In this document: positions 1-11,670 of the stretch, piece by piece | How the letters are laid out: each line of letters starts with the position of its first letter | How positions within the stretch are numbered: position 1 is the stretch's first letter | Assembly (NCBI GenBank): GCA_027943335.1 | Contig: BSBK01007727.1 | Location: forward strand, 436,501 to 500,500 | From: Chamaecyparis obtusa | Lineage: Eukaryota; Streptophyta; Pinopsida; Cupressales; Cupressaceae | Length of the DNA stretch: 64,000 nucleotides | Direction: 5' to 3' | Translations under genes and position numbers: made by a program | Notes under the pieces: model-generated | What the model was told of the DNA's origin: nothing | Database searches by the model: none | The model's input: the letters and a program-made list of their open reading frames with translations, nothing else

Positions 1-133
1 AAGTTTTTTATGTCTTGGTCAATCATCCTGCATCCCACTATTATGCTTTTAGAAAAATTAGAGATATGAAAATAACAACAAATGATAAATGTCAGGAAAT
101 AGTAAAAATAAATTGCAAAAACTGAGAAATTTT

Positions 134-330
134 TTAAAATTGATGGCCAGTCTTGTGCGAGGAAGTACAAGGCATCGTGCGAGAAAATGTAGACACCTGC
201 GTGAGGTAGTGCTTTGTCACGTGAGAGAATGCTAATGACAGTAAAACTTCACATGGTATGCTCAAAAATCTCACGTGAGAATCCGTACATAGTGAAGTAC
301 GAACATACGACAAAGTGCAAATTTCTTGTC
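134..330. repeat. Block of near-palindromic words in E0 leader
   Basis: About eight short words of the kind tCGTGCGAG / CTCACGTGAG recur irregularly: near 151, 173, 195, 215, 247, 269, 282 and 297. The word CTCACGTGAG at 269 is a perfect palindrome. The block starts about 40 bases after the primer site. E3 has a similar block, with different words, in the same place. Function unknown. Confidence 0.6.
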
Positions 331-368
331 AGAAAATTTTTGAGAGTGAGGCCAGAAATCAATTTTCT

Positions 369-386
369 GCCCCACAGTGGGCGCCA
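369..386 (-). other. Primer-binding site of E0 (tRNA-Lys type)
   Basis: On the minus strand this reads TGGCGCCCACTGTGGGGC. It differs by one base from the complement of the 3' end of plant tRNA-Lys, which ends GCCCCACGGTGGGCG plus CCA. It lies 3 bases inside the LTR edge, the usual place for the primer of minus-strand DNA synthesis. Confidence 0.8.
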
Positions 387-389
387 AAA

Positions 390-1398
390 TGTTTATAGTT
401 GAACATGGACCTCTAATCCAACCATAGACACAACATAGTCATTTCTCACAAAGTGAATTACAAAAATGAGTATGAATTACCCACTTCGCGAATTCAGAGT
501 GAATCGACCTGTTGCCTCCTAATTAGTTGGGGTGTTTGAATAACTCTTAGATTGGAGAGCCAACAACAATAGACCAAGCTAAGATGAAGGATTTGAAATG
601 CTTGAAAAAAAAAAGGATCAAATTGCAATGAGATTAAACTATAAATGAGAGTGCAATTAAACCATGAACTTGAAAGAAATATGAGAATGAAGATTTTAAT
701 CTAAGAAGCTTGAAATAAAAGATGAAAATTAATCTAAAACATATAAGCAAACTAATTAATATGAAAGTTCAATTAAAATAGAATGAGAATTACTCTAATT
801 ATGCAATAAAAAACTTGAAAGCATGAGAGAATTAAGACAAAAAATGACTATAGTTTTGATACTCTAAAATTGCCTCCTTCAAAATGAAGAAAATAAGGTT
901 CATAATATAGAAGAGCCCGGGAGAAGGATGAAGAGTTTCTTGGAAAGAAATGGCTGACTCTTCATCTCCATGGAGGAAGGTGAGACAAATTGATGAATTA
1001 TTTAAATGAATGAACATTGCCACATGGGTGGCTTTTCAATTTATTTTGAATAATTAAATTCAAATAGAGATGTCCATTCAAATAAGCAAATAATATTTAA
1101 TTCCCTTGATGTGTATTAGCTAAAGAGGGTGGAATTAATTTAATTTAAAGCACTTAGGACTTTAGGATTAAATTAATTTATCATAGGGATTTTTAGCCAA
1201 TAAATGTCAAATATTTAGGAATTAAATATAGTGTATGATTAATGCAAATTTAGGGTTTTTTTGCATTTGACACCAAGTCAAATAAAGTCAAATAGGAGAT
1301 AGAATTGCCTAGTATAATAGGACTTTGATGATGTAGAAATTTGAAGGAATGCACCAAAATTGATTAGAATTGTAAGGTGCCAATTTTGGGGTATTACA
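390..1398 (-). repeat. 5' LTR of E0 (about 1,009 bp)
   Basis: The edges are TG...CA on both strands: tgtttatag at 390 next to the primer site, and gtattaca ending at 1398. The outer edge begins TGTAATACCCC on the minus strand, as in the LTRs of E3. Short ORFs inside it have no recognisable product and are not genes. Confidence 0.75.
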
Positions 1399-1916
1399 CC
1401 CAGTAATTGAAGAATCTAATGAACAAGATCATTTTATCATGATTTATCGCTCTGCCATTAGTATTAGGATTTTGTGTTTCTTTTCTAATATTCATTAGGA
1501 TTTTGAGTTTGGATTTTGAGCAGTTTTATAAGATTTTTTTCTATTCTAGAAACAAATCTTTACAAAATGGATCGGTTGCCGCCATTTGTTCAAATTTTTG
1601 TTTCATGGAGCGGCTTGCAGAGAGTTCCATATGCATTTTTTGTCCTCTTTGTTGTAGAAAGAGTTCCATATATTGGGAGTTTTGCAAGCAGTAAGGCTGA
1701 TACATACGAATGGTTGTGTTTTTTCAATCATATAGTGTTTTTTCAATATGTTTTTAATTTTTTTTGAAGTACAACTATAAAAAAGAACAAGCCCAATAAT
1801 TTAAGAATGTGAGGAACAAGATTATTTTACCATGATTTATCGCTCTACTGTTGGTATTAGGGTTTTGTATTTCTTTTTTGATATTCATTAGGGTTTCATG
1901 TTTGGATTTTGACAGA
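1399..1916 (+). repeat. Diverged direct repeat, copies about 393 bp apart
   Basis: A stretch of about 125 bp starting at 1399 (cccagtaattgaagaatc) recurs, diverged, at 1792-1916 (cccaataatttaagaatg), including 'catgatttatcgctct'. A further weak repetition links about 1952-2095 with 2184-2380, sharing 'gtcatgtgctc' and 'ttggactcaaaattgatgt'. The first copy begins exactly at the outer edge of the E0 LTR. No function is evident. Confidence 0.6.
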
Positions 1917-4286
1917 TGTATTGTGCCTAAGTGGCCCGCCACCATAATAATTCCAATTCAAATAGTTATCATTTTGAGTTGAGTATCAACATTGAAGTTT
2001 CCTCTATGTCATGTGCTCCTCTGTTATTTTTTGAAGTTAAATTTTGGGATTTTTAATGTTCAGACCTTTGTTGGACTCAAAATTGATGTTTATTTTTTTG
2101 CCACAAACCTATAGACTACTGACCCTTTTGATATTTATACAAACTCCAATATGAAACCATGCCTTGCATGACCCTAATAATTCCTAATAATTCTAATTCA
2201 AATATCTACTATTTTTATTAGAGCACCGCCATTTAAGTTTACTTAGTGTCATGTGCTCTTCTGTCATTTTCTGAAATGTCTAAAAATTTGTCCATTGGGT
2301 TGACATTGTCTGTATTCCAAGTTGAATCATTAGATTTGCACTTTTTCCCTTGGTTGGACTCAAAATTGATGTCTATTTTTCTATGGCAAACAAAGGTAAT
2401 AGGTCAAAGAGCTGAGACTTGGCTATACATGTTAATGCTTTTGAAAATCTAAGAATTTATTCTACATGTTAATGCTTTTGAAAATCTACATAGCTCAAAA
2501 TTTGGACGTTAATTACATAACCACAAAGTTATGCCCTACAAGGAAATATTTTACCTTTAGATGCTTGTAATTCCACCACTTAAGTAATGTTTTAGCTTTT
2601 ATTTTGGCATATAATATTTTAGATTTTGTTTTAGCATTTTAGAAAGAGGATAATATCAAAACATGTATGACATTTATTCATTTCACAACTTTTTCCTATT
2701 TTAAGCTGTAATAATATTTAAAGATTCTAATACATGCATAGTATTTGAACATTGTCTGGATGAATTGAAGGAGTTTTATAGCATCTGAACACTACTTTTT
2801 TCTTTGACCAAAGAATCCATTAAGGCAGCAATTTGAATTCTCCTAAGCAATTTCAAATCACAACTACAGCTTGATGCAGCGTTGCTGTCTCAATGTCTTT
2901 GAATGTGTTTGGAATTGGTATTTGTAAAAAGTCAAACGTCCTTTAAAATTATTATCTTTAGATTTATCTCGAATATATCTTTGAGATGAGGAGAGGGAAG
3001 TCTTTAAGCTATATTTGAACTCTTGTATTTTATTTTTTGTACAAGCCCACAGACATATGCTGCTTCTTTTCAAGTTTTTTTAATGTTGGTTTTGGTATCT
3101 AATTCATAAATTAGTCTATTAAAATTTTATTTTGGAAAAATGAGATTTTGGAGTTAAAATACATTTCAAACTTGACTGTCATAGAGTAAAATGACAATAA
3201 CACAGAAATTCAAATGCCACACTTTGTTGGAATTGTTGTCTCTTGATTCGGTCTACTTAAACATAGAATAAAAATCAAATGTTTACTATACATATCGGCT
3301 CACTGTTGCATGCCAAAAAGCACACAATTGCTAGTTATTTTGTGTTTCCAAGGATTGACTAAAGTGGCTCAACTATTGTCAGACACAACTGTCTCTTCTT
3401 TTTTATATTTAGCCAATAGGGATTTCCTATGAGATTGCTCATGCCCGTATAGGAGAAAACCTATCTCACGCCCCTAAACTAGTCTCATGCCCCCTAAACC
3501 AGTCTCATGCCCTAAAACTGGAAAAAACCCAGTTTTGTGCTACGAAAGTGAAAACATGTTAACCATGGTCAGGAAGAGTTTGTTGCCCATAATTTTTTTG
3601 TTGACTACAAACGTTACCATGATTACATCTGATAGTTTCACAAATTCTCCATAAAAGGAGTAAATAAGCTCAGAAATAGGTTGACTTTTGTCGAATTGCT
3701 CATTCTTTTCTCCTGAAGTGATGTCCACACTATCAAAACTTATTTACGTACTGTCTGGTGACTTCTTCAAGCAAAGAGAGGCCAAAATAATCAATATAGC
3801 TTGCTGCGCACATGTACTCTTAATGGGAGACATCTTATCGTACTGATTTAAAAATTTTCTTCTATCTAATCTATGTCAGCTTCCAAATTTTTGACACAAC
3901 TTTTCTTCCATCTAATCTATGCTAGCTTAAAAATTTTATTGATATCTTGATCAATATTTGTGCCAGGTTTGATCATGATAACTTATTAGGGGTCATGGAC
4001 AAGCATTTACTTCTCAACAAGAATGAGTCCTTCTAGAGATGTTTCATAAATTCATTCATTTTTTCTGCCACCTCCAAATGACATAAATCCATCATATTTA
4101 TTCAGTCCATTAGCATTTGCATTTGAAAGAAACCTAACAGCTTCAATGAGAATTATTTTTTGAGGAGTTCATCAAAGGTCTCTATTTAAATCTTGTTGAA
4201 AACTGCTACTTTTGAAGGTATTTAGATCAATCTCTTTTAAATTATCTAGTACATAAAATAAACAAATTGTTGATGTAATTTTTTTT

Positions 4287-4440
4287 GCATAGAAATCTAA
4301 TTGATGCAATTTTATTTTGCACAGAAATCTAATTGATGCAATTTTATTTTGCACAGAAATCTAATTGATGCAATTTTATTTTGCACAGAAATCTAATTGA
4401 TGCAATTTTATTTTGCACAGAAATCTATTTGATGCAATTT
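4287..4440 (+). repeat. 32-bp minisatellite, about 5 copies
   Basis: Units start at 4287, 4319, 4351, 4383 and 4415, exactly 32 bases apart, each beginning gca[tc]agaaatctaattga. Copies are nearly identical, so the expansion is recent compared with the surrounding decayed DNA. There are no variable spacers, so this is not a CRISPR array. Confidence 0.95.
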
Positions 4441-6143
4441 GGTAAATTTGACCATCATAAGATGTGATTTGTTTCATTTTATTTGGTAGAATTTACTATC
4501 AATAAGATATGATCTGCTTTGATTTGCTTGCATTGCAATTTCCCAACCTGTTTAACCTATTAAATAACAGTTTGTGAAGAGAGTATGGGTTTCAGATGGT
4601 TGATTTTTTTGTTGACCATTTTTTCAATTAATAGCAATAGTTGAGGCCTTAACCTTTCTTCTTTCAAAATGTGTGGCATTTTGTCAACAAAAGAAAATAC
4701 GAACATTATAATCCAAATGGTATTTATTTTCTTGCTCTTTTCATTTTCCCCAAGTTTCCAAAGAATACTATCTAGAAATAGTTTTATGTCACAATTCATG
4801 TAGGAAAAAAAAAACTTCCATTTTAAAAAATTAGAGAGAATGGAAGTCAGAAATACTTTCAGAGAAAGTGGGGCAAAATCGAAGTCTGGAGAAGAAAATG
4901 TCCTCTTGGAGATTGTTTGAAATCATCAATCTTATCCATGAAAGGAAGGATAAAATTCTGAATCCCACATTACACTTAGAATATGAATTCAAATTATCTC
5001 ATTTTTACAACTGTGTCATGAATTAGGGGCCCTTTACCTCTACCCAGAAAGTCTATGAAAAATTCTCCAAAATTGCGTCTAACTGCAATAAAATAATTGA
5101 GATTCCATTAGAAGCAAACAACATGAATGAATCTTTTTTTTAAGGAAGATGCTTTGGCCTTCTTGTCCTCCTTATCTGCCTCTTTACTGCACACTCCCAG
5201 ACTATTACAAGGTCGGCCAGAGACTCTTTGCTCACCATAAAATCCATGAACAATAATATTTCATGGGTTATAAACTGCCTACGAAAATATTGCTATGCAA
5301 GTTTTGATATGAGAATGTAGCAGGTGAGGAGTTTTTTTATGCAGTTATGTCTTCGGTGCTTTCTCTAGGGATGTGTAATTTAATATATTTGTCTGGCAAA
5401 GAAACCCATCTTAAAACTCCACGAAGCAGAGGCACGTAGAGAACATTGCATTGCAACATGGCATTTTCACTATAGGTAGGCTCTTCGGCCAGCAGTCACC
5501 ATCTCCCAACGTTGGCATCTATAAGAAATGTTTATTATTTACTACAACTTTTATTTTCAATTTTGTTTGTCTGTATTTGGAAGGAAAGATGAAAATGGTC
5601 TTTTGGATGAAGAAAGGAGGTGGGCGGCAGAATTGATGCCCTTTTGATTGTTTGATTGCCCATTTAGTGTTCTGAAATACCACCATGATCGGATTATTTT
5701 AAATGTTAATCCTTTTTATTGATTTTTGGTGTCATGTAATATTAAAAAAAATATTCTATCTACCAAAAGTATGGTGTAGATAAACGATCCCCTCTTACAA
5801 ACTAATGCCAATCCTAAATTTGTAAGTAGTTTTGATTATTTATTCATTTTAAATTTGATCTTTTGATTTTAATAGAGTGATTTTTAAATTTGACCTTTAA
5901 TTAGTACATATGTTATTTGCCTTAATTTTCATTTTTGAGAGGATGTTATTTGCATACGAAATAGGCCTGAAAAATGGCAGAGAAATGACGAGGATGTTTT
6001 GAATAATTTGGAGTAAAAATGTATCCATTCAATTTTCTTGGTTGAACATTTTTCAACTATTTCACTATTTGGCCTAAAGAATTTTGGAGTGCCTATAGAA
6101 TGGAGTTTAATCTATTATACTTTTCTTTCTCAGTAATGGAGAA

Positions 6144-7410
6144 TGTGTACTCTAAATAGTGCACTTCTCTAAGTCATTATATCCAAGGGAATCCATGAGA
6201 GGGAAACCTTGAGAAAGTGACCTAGAGCTCCCTAGGTATAGAGTGCAAGGGTATTTTAAGTTTGCTCTCAACTAGAGCTATTAAGCCTATAATCTTGCTA
6301 GTAAACCATGCAATGAGAGATTCAATGAAGAAAAGGGCAAGAATGCCAATATCCACAAGAAATATAAATGAGAATGCAATGCAATATTATGCTAGAATGA
6401 AGATGCAAGCTAAGCTATAAAAATGAAAAATAGAAGTATTAGAAATCCTTGCTAATTAAACTATGTGAGCTAATCTATAGCATAAAGGAAACTAGATTAA
6501 GAATGCAATGATAATGAAACTAAACTATGATGCAAGAATAAAAATGAAATGATGATGCAATGTTTCAATGTGAGAGATCTAAGAATACCATAGCTCCAAA
6601 ATGCCAAGATTGAGAAGCTCCAAGACTCCAAGATGCTAAGATGCCAAGACTCCAAGAGGATGAATCATGCAAAAGATGAATTATTTGCAAGAGATGAAAA
6701 AGATGAGTGATTAAGAATGAGGAGAGAGCCTCCTTTTAAAGGATTTTAGAAATGAACAGACGATCAAGATTAAGAGGCAAAAAAGAATTATCAAAGGTGG
6801 AAATTAAATCTTGGTTGATCCATGTGCTCAAGATTCTCAAGAGGCAAAATCAATGGACATGGTTAAGAGGCAAAAAAGATATGTGGAAGAGATTAAGAGG
6901 CAAAAAGATATGTGGAAGAGATTAAGAGGCAAAAGATATGTGGAAGAGATTAAGAGGCAAAAAGAGATTCCACTCACCTTGGAAAGTGTGCATTCATGTG
7001 AAGACAAAAAGTCTTTTTATTTTTATTTTTATTTTATTATTTATTTATTGTTTTTAGAAAAGTGGTTTCCATTAAAAAGATTTTTTTTATTTAATTAAAA
7101 GAGATTTTTAATTAAAAGGGAGCATGTTCTCTTAATTAAATAAGATTTTTTTTAAAATTTTTTTTTTCTCTTTTTATAAAATAAGAATAGTGTTTTATTT
7201 GTGCAACTTAGGATAAGAGGAAAAGTGGGGGCTTTTTATTTAATAAAAGGGGAGGGAATTCCTTTTAAATAAATAAAAACTTAGGATAAGATGGTTAGCC
7301 CATAGAAAATAATTGAATAAATGATATAACTAGGATTTGATCTAGAAAAAACAATTTATGATTTAGCAAAAGGGGCTAATAGTCTAGATGACCATTTTTA
7401 GGTGTATACA
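6144..7410 (-). repeat. 3' LTR of E1 (1,267 bp)
   Basis: It begins tgtgtactc and ends ggtgtataca on the plus strand. It aligns throughout with 15706-16914 but has two extra copies of a 28-29 bp unit (aagaggcaaaa...gagatt) at about 6860-6960. The apparent lysine-rich ORFs here (KRQKRYVEEIK repeats) are produced by this repeat and are not genes. A TATA-like CCTTTAAAAGG lies at 6732-6742 on the minus strand. Confidence 0.95.
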
Positions 7411-7425
7411 TTTGCCCCTCTTTGA
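7411..7425 (-). other. Polypurine tract of E1
   Basis: The minus strand reads TCAAAGAGGGGCAAA directly before the 3' LTR. The same AAAGAGGGGCAAA core precedes the 3' LTRs of E3 and E4, so this is the shared plus-strand primer of these elements. Confidence 0.85.
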
Positions 7426-9003
7426 CTAATGTGTGATCGATTTGGGAACACATTATGTCAAAGAATAGATCAGCCAAGAAGGCAACAAATAGCCAAGAAG
7501 GAAAGAAAATAGAAATCTGACTCCAAAGAATGAAGTGCAGAAAAATAGCAAATCCTGCATGGTCAGCCTGGTAGCGACAATACTGAACACTTAGGAAAGA
7601 GATAGACAATAAGATATGATGTGTCTGCCCCCTCAGGATTGAAAGTGAAATCCAGGTGGAGGGAATGCAGAAGCAAGAGCAACATGATCAAATCACTAGA
7701 AATCATAATCGAAGATGAAAGAACAAAATAATCATCAAGTAGTGAAGATATGCCCCACACATGGGACCCGGGGCACGAACCAAGTGGTCCCTCAACCCGT
7801 AAACACCACAGAGGGAGATTTGAACTTGGGATTGAAAGTGAATGAAAGACTAGAAGTTTGAAAGAGATGGAGATGAAGAGGTGAAGAATGCCCTAGTGAA
7901 GATCGAAGGATCAGGCCTCAAAAGGTCAGCCAACTACGCGGAAGAAGGAGAGATGCGATTTGGATGATCAAGGTTAACTCGGATTTTGGTTTCGATCCCA
8001 AAATGAATAGAAAATGATGGGATATGAAAGACAAGAAGTGAAAGACATGATCAGGAAGAAGCGAAAGGTGAGCGCAGTTGATTAAAAAGTTCATGAAAGA
8101 TAAAGGAGAGCTCTCTCCATATGCAAGATGCAAGACTAACTAACATGAAATTAAGAATGCAAGCTACATGAAAAGTGGTTTACTTGCAAGGTTACGAAGC
8201 TAATAGACATTTAATTATCATCATCGAGCATTATTGATAGCATCACAAGATCATACAATGCACACTAGCATAACTATGTGGATATGAATATGATCTATAT
8301 CAGATAGAAATGTGGGAATCCCACCTAGGCACCAAAGACATGTAAGTCAAGATGACTAGTATAGTGAGATTACCTAAGTTTGATATGGCAAGATTATGCT
8401 AGCATCAAGACACACGAAAGTCAAGATGACTATAAGCATGCACTCGCATAACAGTCAAGGATAATACCTTGTCAATCCATAGTGTCAAGTAAGACCAGCA
8501 TAAATGCTCATGACAGTTAGGACCAACAAAATATACCCACAAGTAGAAAAAGAAATAAAACATATTCTCATTCCCTCAGTCTTCTAGCTATGCATCATCG
8601 AAAATGATCATAGGGGGAGAACACTCAGCAAAGAAATCATCATAGATAGCACACAAAGAAATAAAGTCAAACAAATCTTAGCAATTCAAGTGCATGTGTG
8701 TAGGTCATAGAGTCAAACTTTGAGTATCGCATCTGCAAATGAGAAATATCATATCATACTAGACTGTAGAGTAGGACATTTGATAAGTGTTGAGAAACAC
8801 TCGACACAAGGGTAGTGTTGAAAAACACAGTTTGAACCAAGTTGCCCAAGAAACCCTGATGCACAAAGAGACCCAAGATAAGCTCAAAACAACAGATGCC
8901 CCCTAGACTAAGACAAGAATCAATTCTAGGCTAGGAGAGGCAAAGCGAGAAGTGGAGTGAAGGAGTGCCACACAAGACTGATAGACATAGATGCAAAGGG
9001 TCT
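7426..9003 (-). other. E1 3' non-coding region
   Basis: About 1.6 kb between the post-integrase motifs and the polypurine tract. I see no PMD gene or other recognisable coding sequence on either strand, unlike the matching region of E3 and E4. Short frames here have no family resemblance. Confidence 0.6.
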
Positions 9004-9219
9004 CAAGCAACGCCTGTTTCCAAGTTTTCACCACTTGATAGATTTATTGCAATTTTTTTCAGGACTTTTTATAATTTTTTTTTTTTTTTTGCTACCAAGG
9101 TGCCTATTTCCAAGTTTTCACCAAGGCACTTTTTCTATTTTTTTTTTTTAATTTTTTTTTTTTTGATTTTTTTGGTGAGACATCAAAGCGCCTATTGCTA
9201 GGTTTTCACTAGGATGCTC
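9004..9219 (-). repeat. Three copies of the post-integrase motif (E1)
   Basis: On the minus strand, from high to low coordinate: GTGAAAACCTAGCAATAGGC (about 9185-9215), GGTGAAAACTTGGAAATAGG (about 9098-9127) and GGTGAAAACTTGGAAACAGG (about 9006-9036). They are separated by T-rich (A-rich on the minus strand) stretches. E3 has three copies in the same order and E4 has one, always just after integrase. Confidence 0.85.
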
Positions 9220-9329
9220 ATTTTTTTAGTACTTTTTAGGATTTTTTCAACATCATATATGAATTTTTTTGGAATTTTTTCAGGATCAATAAATATGTAC
9301 AAAGAATGCCCCAGACAGAAACGGGCATC

Positions 9330-9945
9330 AAGAATTTGTTTCCTCTGATGTAGAGAACTGATAGGCCCTAGGCCCAAATGCTGCAACTGTGATGATAGGA
9401 GGTCTCAACCAGTTTGACCAATAATAACCAGCCCTAAGCAATGTCTGAGCTGGCGGAGGATCATTAGAATGTGATCCACATATGCCATCGTGGATTTCAG
9501 CTAGCACTTTTTCTGACTCTTCTATTTCTAGACACTTAAGGAGAGTTCCGTCTAGACCCTTCCTATACAAGTCACCAAAGACAAAGGCAAAGTGTAAGGG
9601 ATGGCGGGAAGAATGGTGTGGTGGATTGTCAGGAAGAATATGAGGTGGAAGACATGAAGAGATGGCAGGATTGTAGGATTTGTAAGAAGGATAGCGTAAT
9701 TCATCCACCAGGAACTTGAAGCGAGATTTATGCTTTTTCATTTGTAAGATGGATGTTGAAGTAACCAAGGCATTAGCAACTTTGTTCTCAGCTTTAGGAA
9801 TGGGCTGAAGTATAACAGATATGAGATCATGCTTGAAGTAGTGCACCATTTTTTTGTAGAGAATCAACTTGTCATCTTTTATTTGACAATCATTATTTTT
9901 GAGCCAATTTTTATTTTTAATTTTCTTAGGTGCAGATACCACCAC
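9330..9945 (-). pseudogene. E1 fused remnant: end of second RNase H, integrase zinc region and integrase tail
   Basis: One 205-residue frame keeps three non-adjacent parts of pol. Residues about 20-70 (KDDKLILYKKMVHYF, PKAENKVANAL) match the C-terminal end of the second RNase H in E4. Residues about 125-170 (LYRKGLDGTLL, EIHDGICGSHSND, RAGYYW) match the region leading into the integrase zinc domain. Then SNWLRPPIITVAAFGPRAY matches the extreme end of integrase. RT, the first RNase H and the integrase DDE core are gone. At least two internal deletions are needed. An open frame across the junctions may be chance. Confidence 0.85.
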
Positions 9946-10089
9946 AATGTGGTTTTCACCATCTGACCATTGCTCTTTTCTTTTGACTTGATGACTGTGA
10001 TACTTGATTGTTGATTCAATCTTTTTTGTTGCTAGTTCACTGGTGGAAGAAGTAATAGGTGTTGATGCGAGATGAAATGAAGTGATTGG

Positions 10090-11661
10090 TTAAATAGCAT
10101 TTATGTGAGGGATGTCATCTTTGGTGACAAGAGAGGTCAAGCCTATAGGGTAAGCTCCAAAAGTAGCTAGATCTAGAGTTGTCATAGAAGGACCAACGTA
10201 GTTGACTAAGGCAATACGGGGAACAAACTCATCAGACCCGACACGAGACTCATCAACTATGTCGGGTGGGTTACGAGAGGTATGAACTACATCAACATCC
10301 ATATCTATCATGGAAGAATCTTCTGGAAGAGGCTTAAGATGCTGAGAAGTAGAGATACTCATGTCATTAGGTGAGAGATCACCTCTTTGTAGCAGCCGTG
10401 CAATGTTGTGACATTGTCTATCATAGTACAATGATTCTTTAGGCACATAGGTTCTAGACATAGAGGCCTCAGCTATATCATCAGTAGATATACATTCTTC
10501 TCCCCAAAGAAGTGAAGAAGAAGGAAGATCATCTCCCATTTGAACCATAGTGTGCAGTGGTGACTCATCTATATCTGTGTCTGAATTACTAAGCATGGGA
10601 GTATTTCTGGAATTATCAAGGAGGGAAAATCTACCCTCATCTTCTCTATAGATCCACTCTTGAATAACTTGTTCTTCTCTTTTTGCTTCTAAAGGAATGG
10701 ATGAAGGAACAAAAGTATCAAAGATCATCATAGTAGAAGTGGAAGGCTTCATTTGATCAGAAGGTCTCCCATATGATCTAGGAGAAACAGGTATAGAACC
10801 AAAGGAATCCAATGTAGATTCACCCATACCAAGGCTCATCATCTTAAGTGTTTTCTCAGTAGCAACTAGAGATGTACTAGGATCAATAGAAGGTTCATTG
10901 TGAGGAACAAATTTTTCAGCAGTAGCAAGAGCATTAATAGCAATAGTATGGTCTCCAGGAATCACAACTTCAGTGCCATTGTATGGAAATTTGATGCACT
11001 GATGATAAGTGGAAGGAATAGCCTGCATGTCATGGATCCAAGGATGACCCAAAAGAATGTTATATGCAAGTGGAATGTCCAATACTTGGAAGTTAATATC
11101 TTTCATGACAGGGCCCACTCGGACAGGCAGCATGACAAGACCTTTGGAAGATCTTTCCACTTCATCGTAAGCTTTTATAGTAATCTTCTTCTTAGAATCC
11201 ACAACAAATTTTGACAAACCCAATTGTTGTATGACATTGAAAGAAACAATATTTAACCCTGAACCATTGTCTATCAGGACTCAGCGGACTCAGGTATTGT
11301 AGACTAGAACTTCAATGTGTAAAGCTAGATTATGCGGGTGAGTAATAGATATGTCATCTTCTGTAGAAAAGGAGAGAGATAGCAGAGATGAAATGTGGTT
11401 GACCATAGCTTGAAATTGATCTAGATCAATGTCATTGGGAATACATGTTGTACGTAGAGCCTCATCAAGAATCTCTCTATGCGAAGGGGATAACCGAAGC
11501 AACTCAAGGATAGATATCTGTGCTGGTGTCTTTTGAAAATGTTGGACAAGATCATAGCTAAGGGTGGCTGAAGGAGCCACTTGTTTGGAAGGAAAAGCTT
11601 GCTTGGGATCTTGCGCAATTTTAAGGACAATCTTGGCTTGCCCCCTAGTTACAACATTCAA
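10090..11661 (-). pseudogene. E1 protease and protease-RT linker pseudogene
   Basis: This is an aspartic protease of the retroelement type, which cuts the Gag-Pol polyprotein. The active-site loop reads LIDNGSGLNI, with Asp-Asn-Gly at 11271-11263; classical enzymes have Asp-Ser/Thr-Gly. It is followed by KKKITIKAYDE, the flap-side stretch and AYNILLGHPWIH, which match E3 and E4. Stops lie near 11662 and between 11224 and 11289. After the protease comes an acidic linker (IQEWIYREDEG, later SDGENH) that in E3 and E4 leads to RT. Here it joins RNase H remnants directly, because RT has been deleted. No G-patch is visible. Confidence 0.85.
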
Positions 11662-11670
11662 TGTCTCACT

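Larger units (their letters stand above)
1..1398 (-). mobile_element. E0: 5' end of a minus-strand LTR retrotransposon, truncated by window
   Basis: Read on the minus strand, an LTR that starts TGTAATACCCC (at 1398) and ends in TAAACA (at 390) is followed, after 3 bases, by a tRNA-Lys-type primer site and about 370 bases of leader, after which the window ends. The LTR start is the same as that of E3, so E0 probably belongs to the same Tat-like Ty3/gypsy group, but no coding part is visible. Only one LTR is present, so no target-site duplication can be checked. Confidence 0.8.
1399..6143. other. Unassigned AT-rich region
   Basis: I see no recognisable gene. The region holds the direct repeats at 1399-1916 and the minisatellite at 4287-4440. 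Short reading frames such as 3540-3728 and 4560-4799 on the minus strand, and 4898-5026 and 5451-5636 on the plus strand, look protein-like in composition but match no family I know. They may be decayed exons or old transposon pieces. At 3461-3520 a phrase like 'agtctcatgccc' recurs three times. The right edge is the insertion point of E1. Confidence 0.5.

Noticed and set aside
4287..4440. Possible CRISPR array
   Set aside because: The units are contiguous 32-bp repeats without variable spacers, and this is a plant genome.
3540..4799. Minus-strand frames at 3540-3728 and 4560-4799 as exons of one gene
   Set aside because: No shared domain, no clear splice sites and intervening repeats; kept only as a note.
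6811..7098. Lysine-rich frame KRQKRYVEEIK in the E1 LTR (also 16373-16594)
   Set aside because: It arises from the 28-29 bp repeat inside the LTR, differs in length between the two LTRs and has no promoter or homology.
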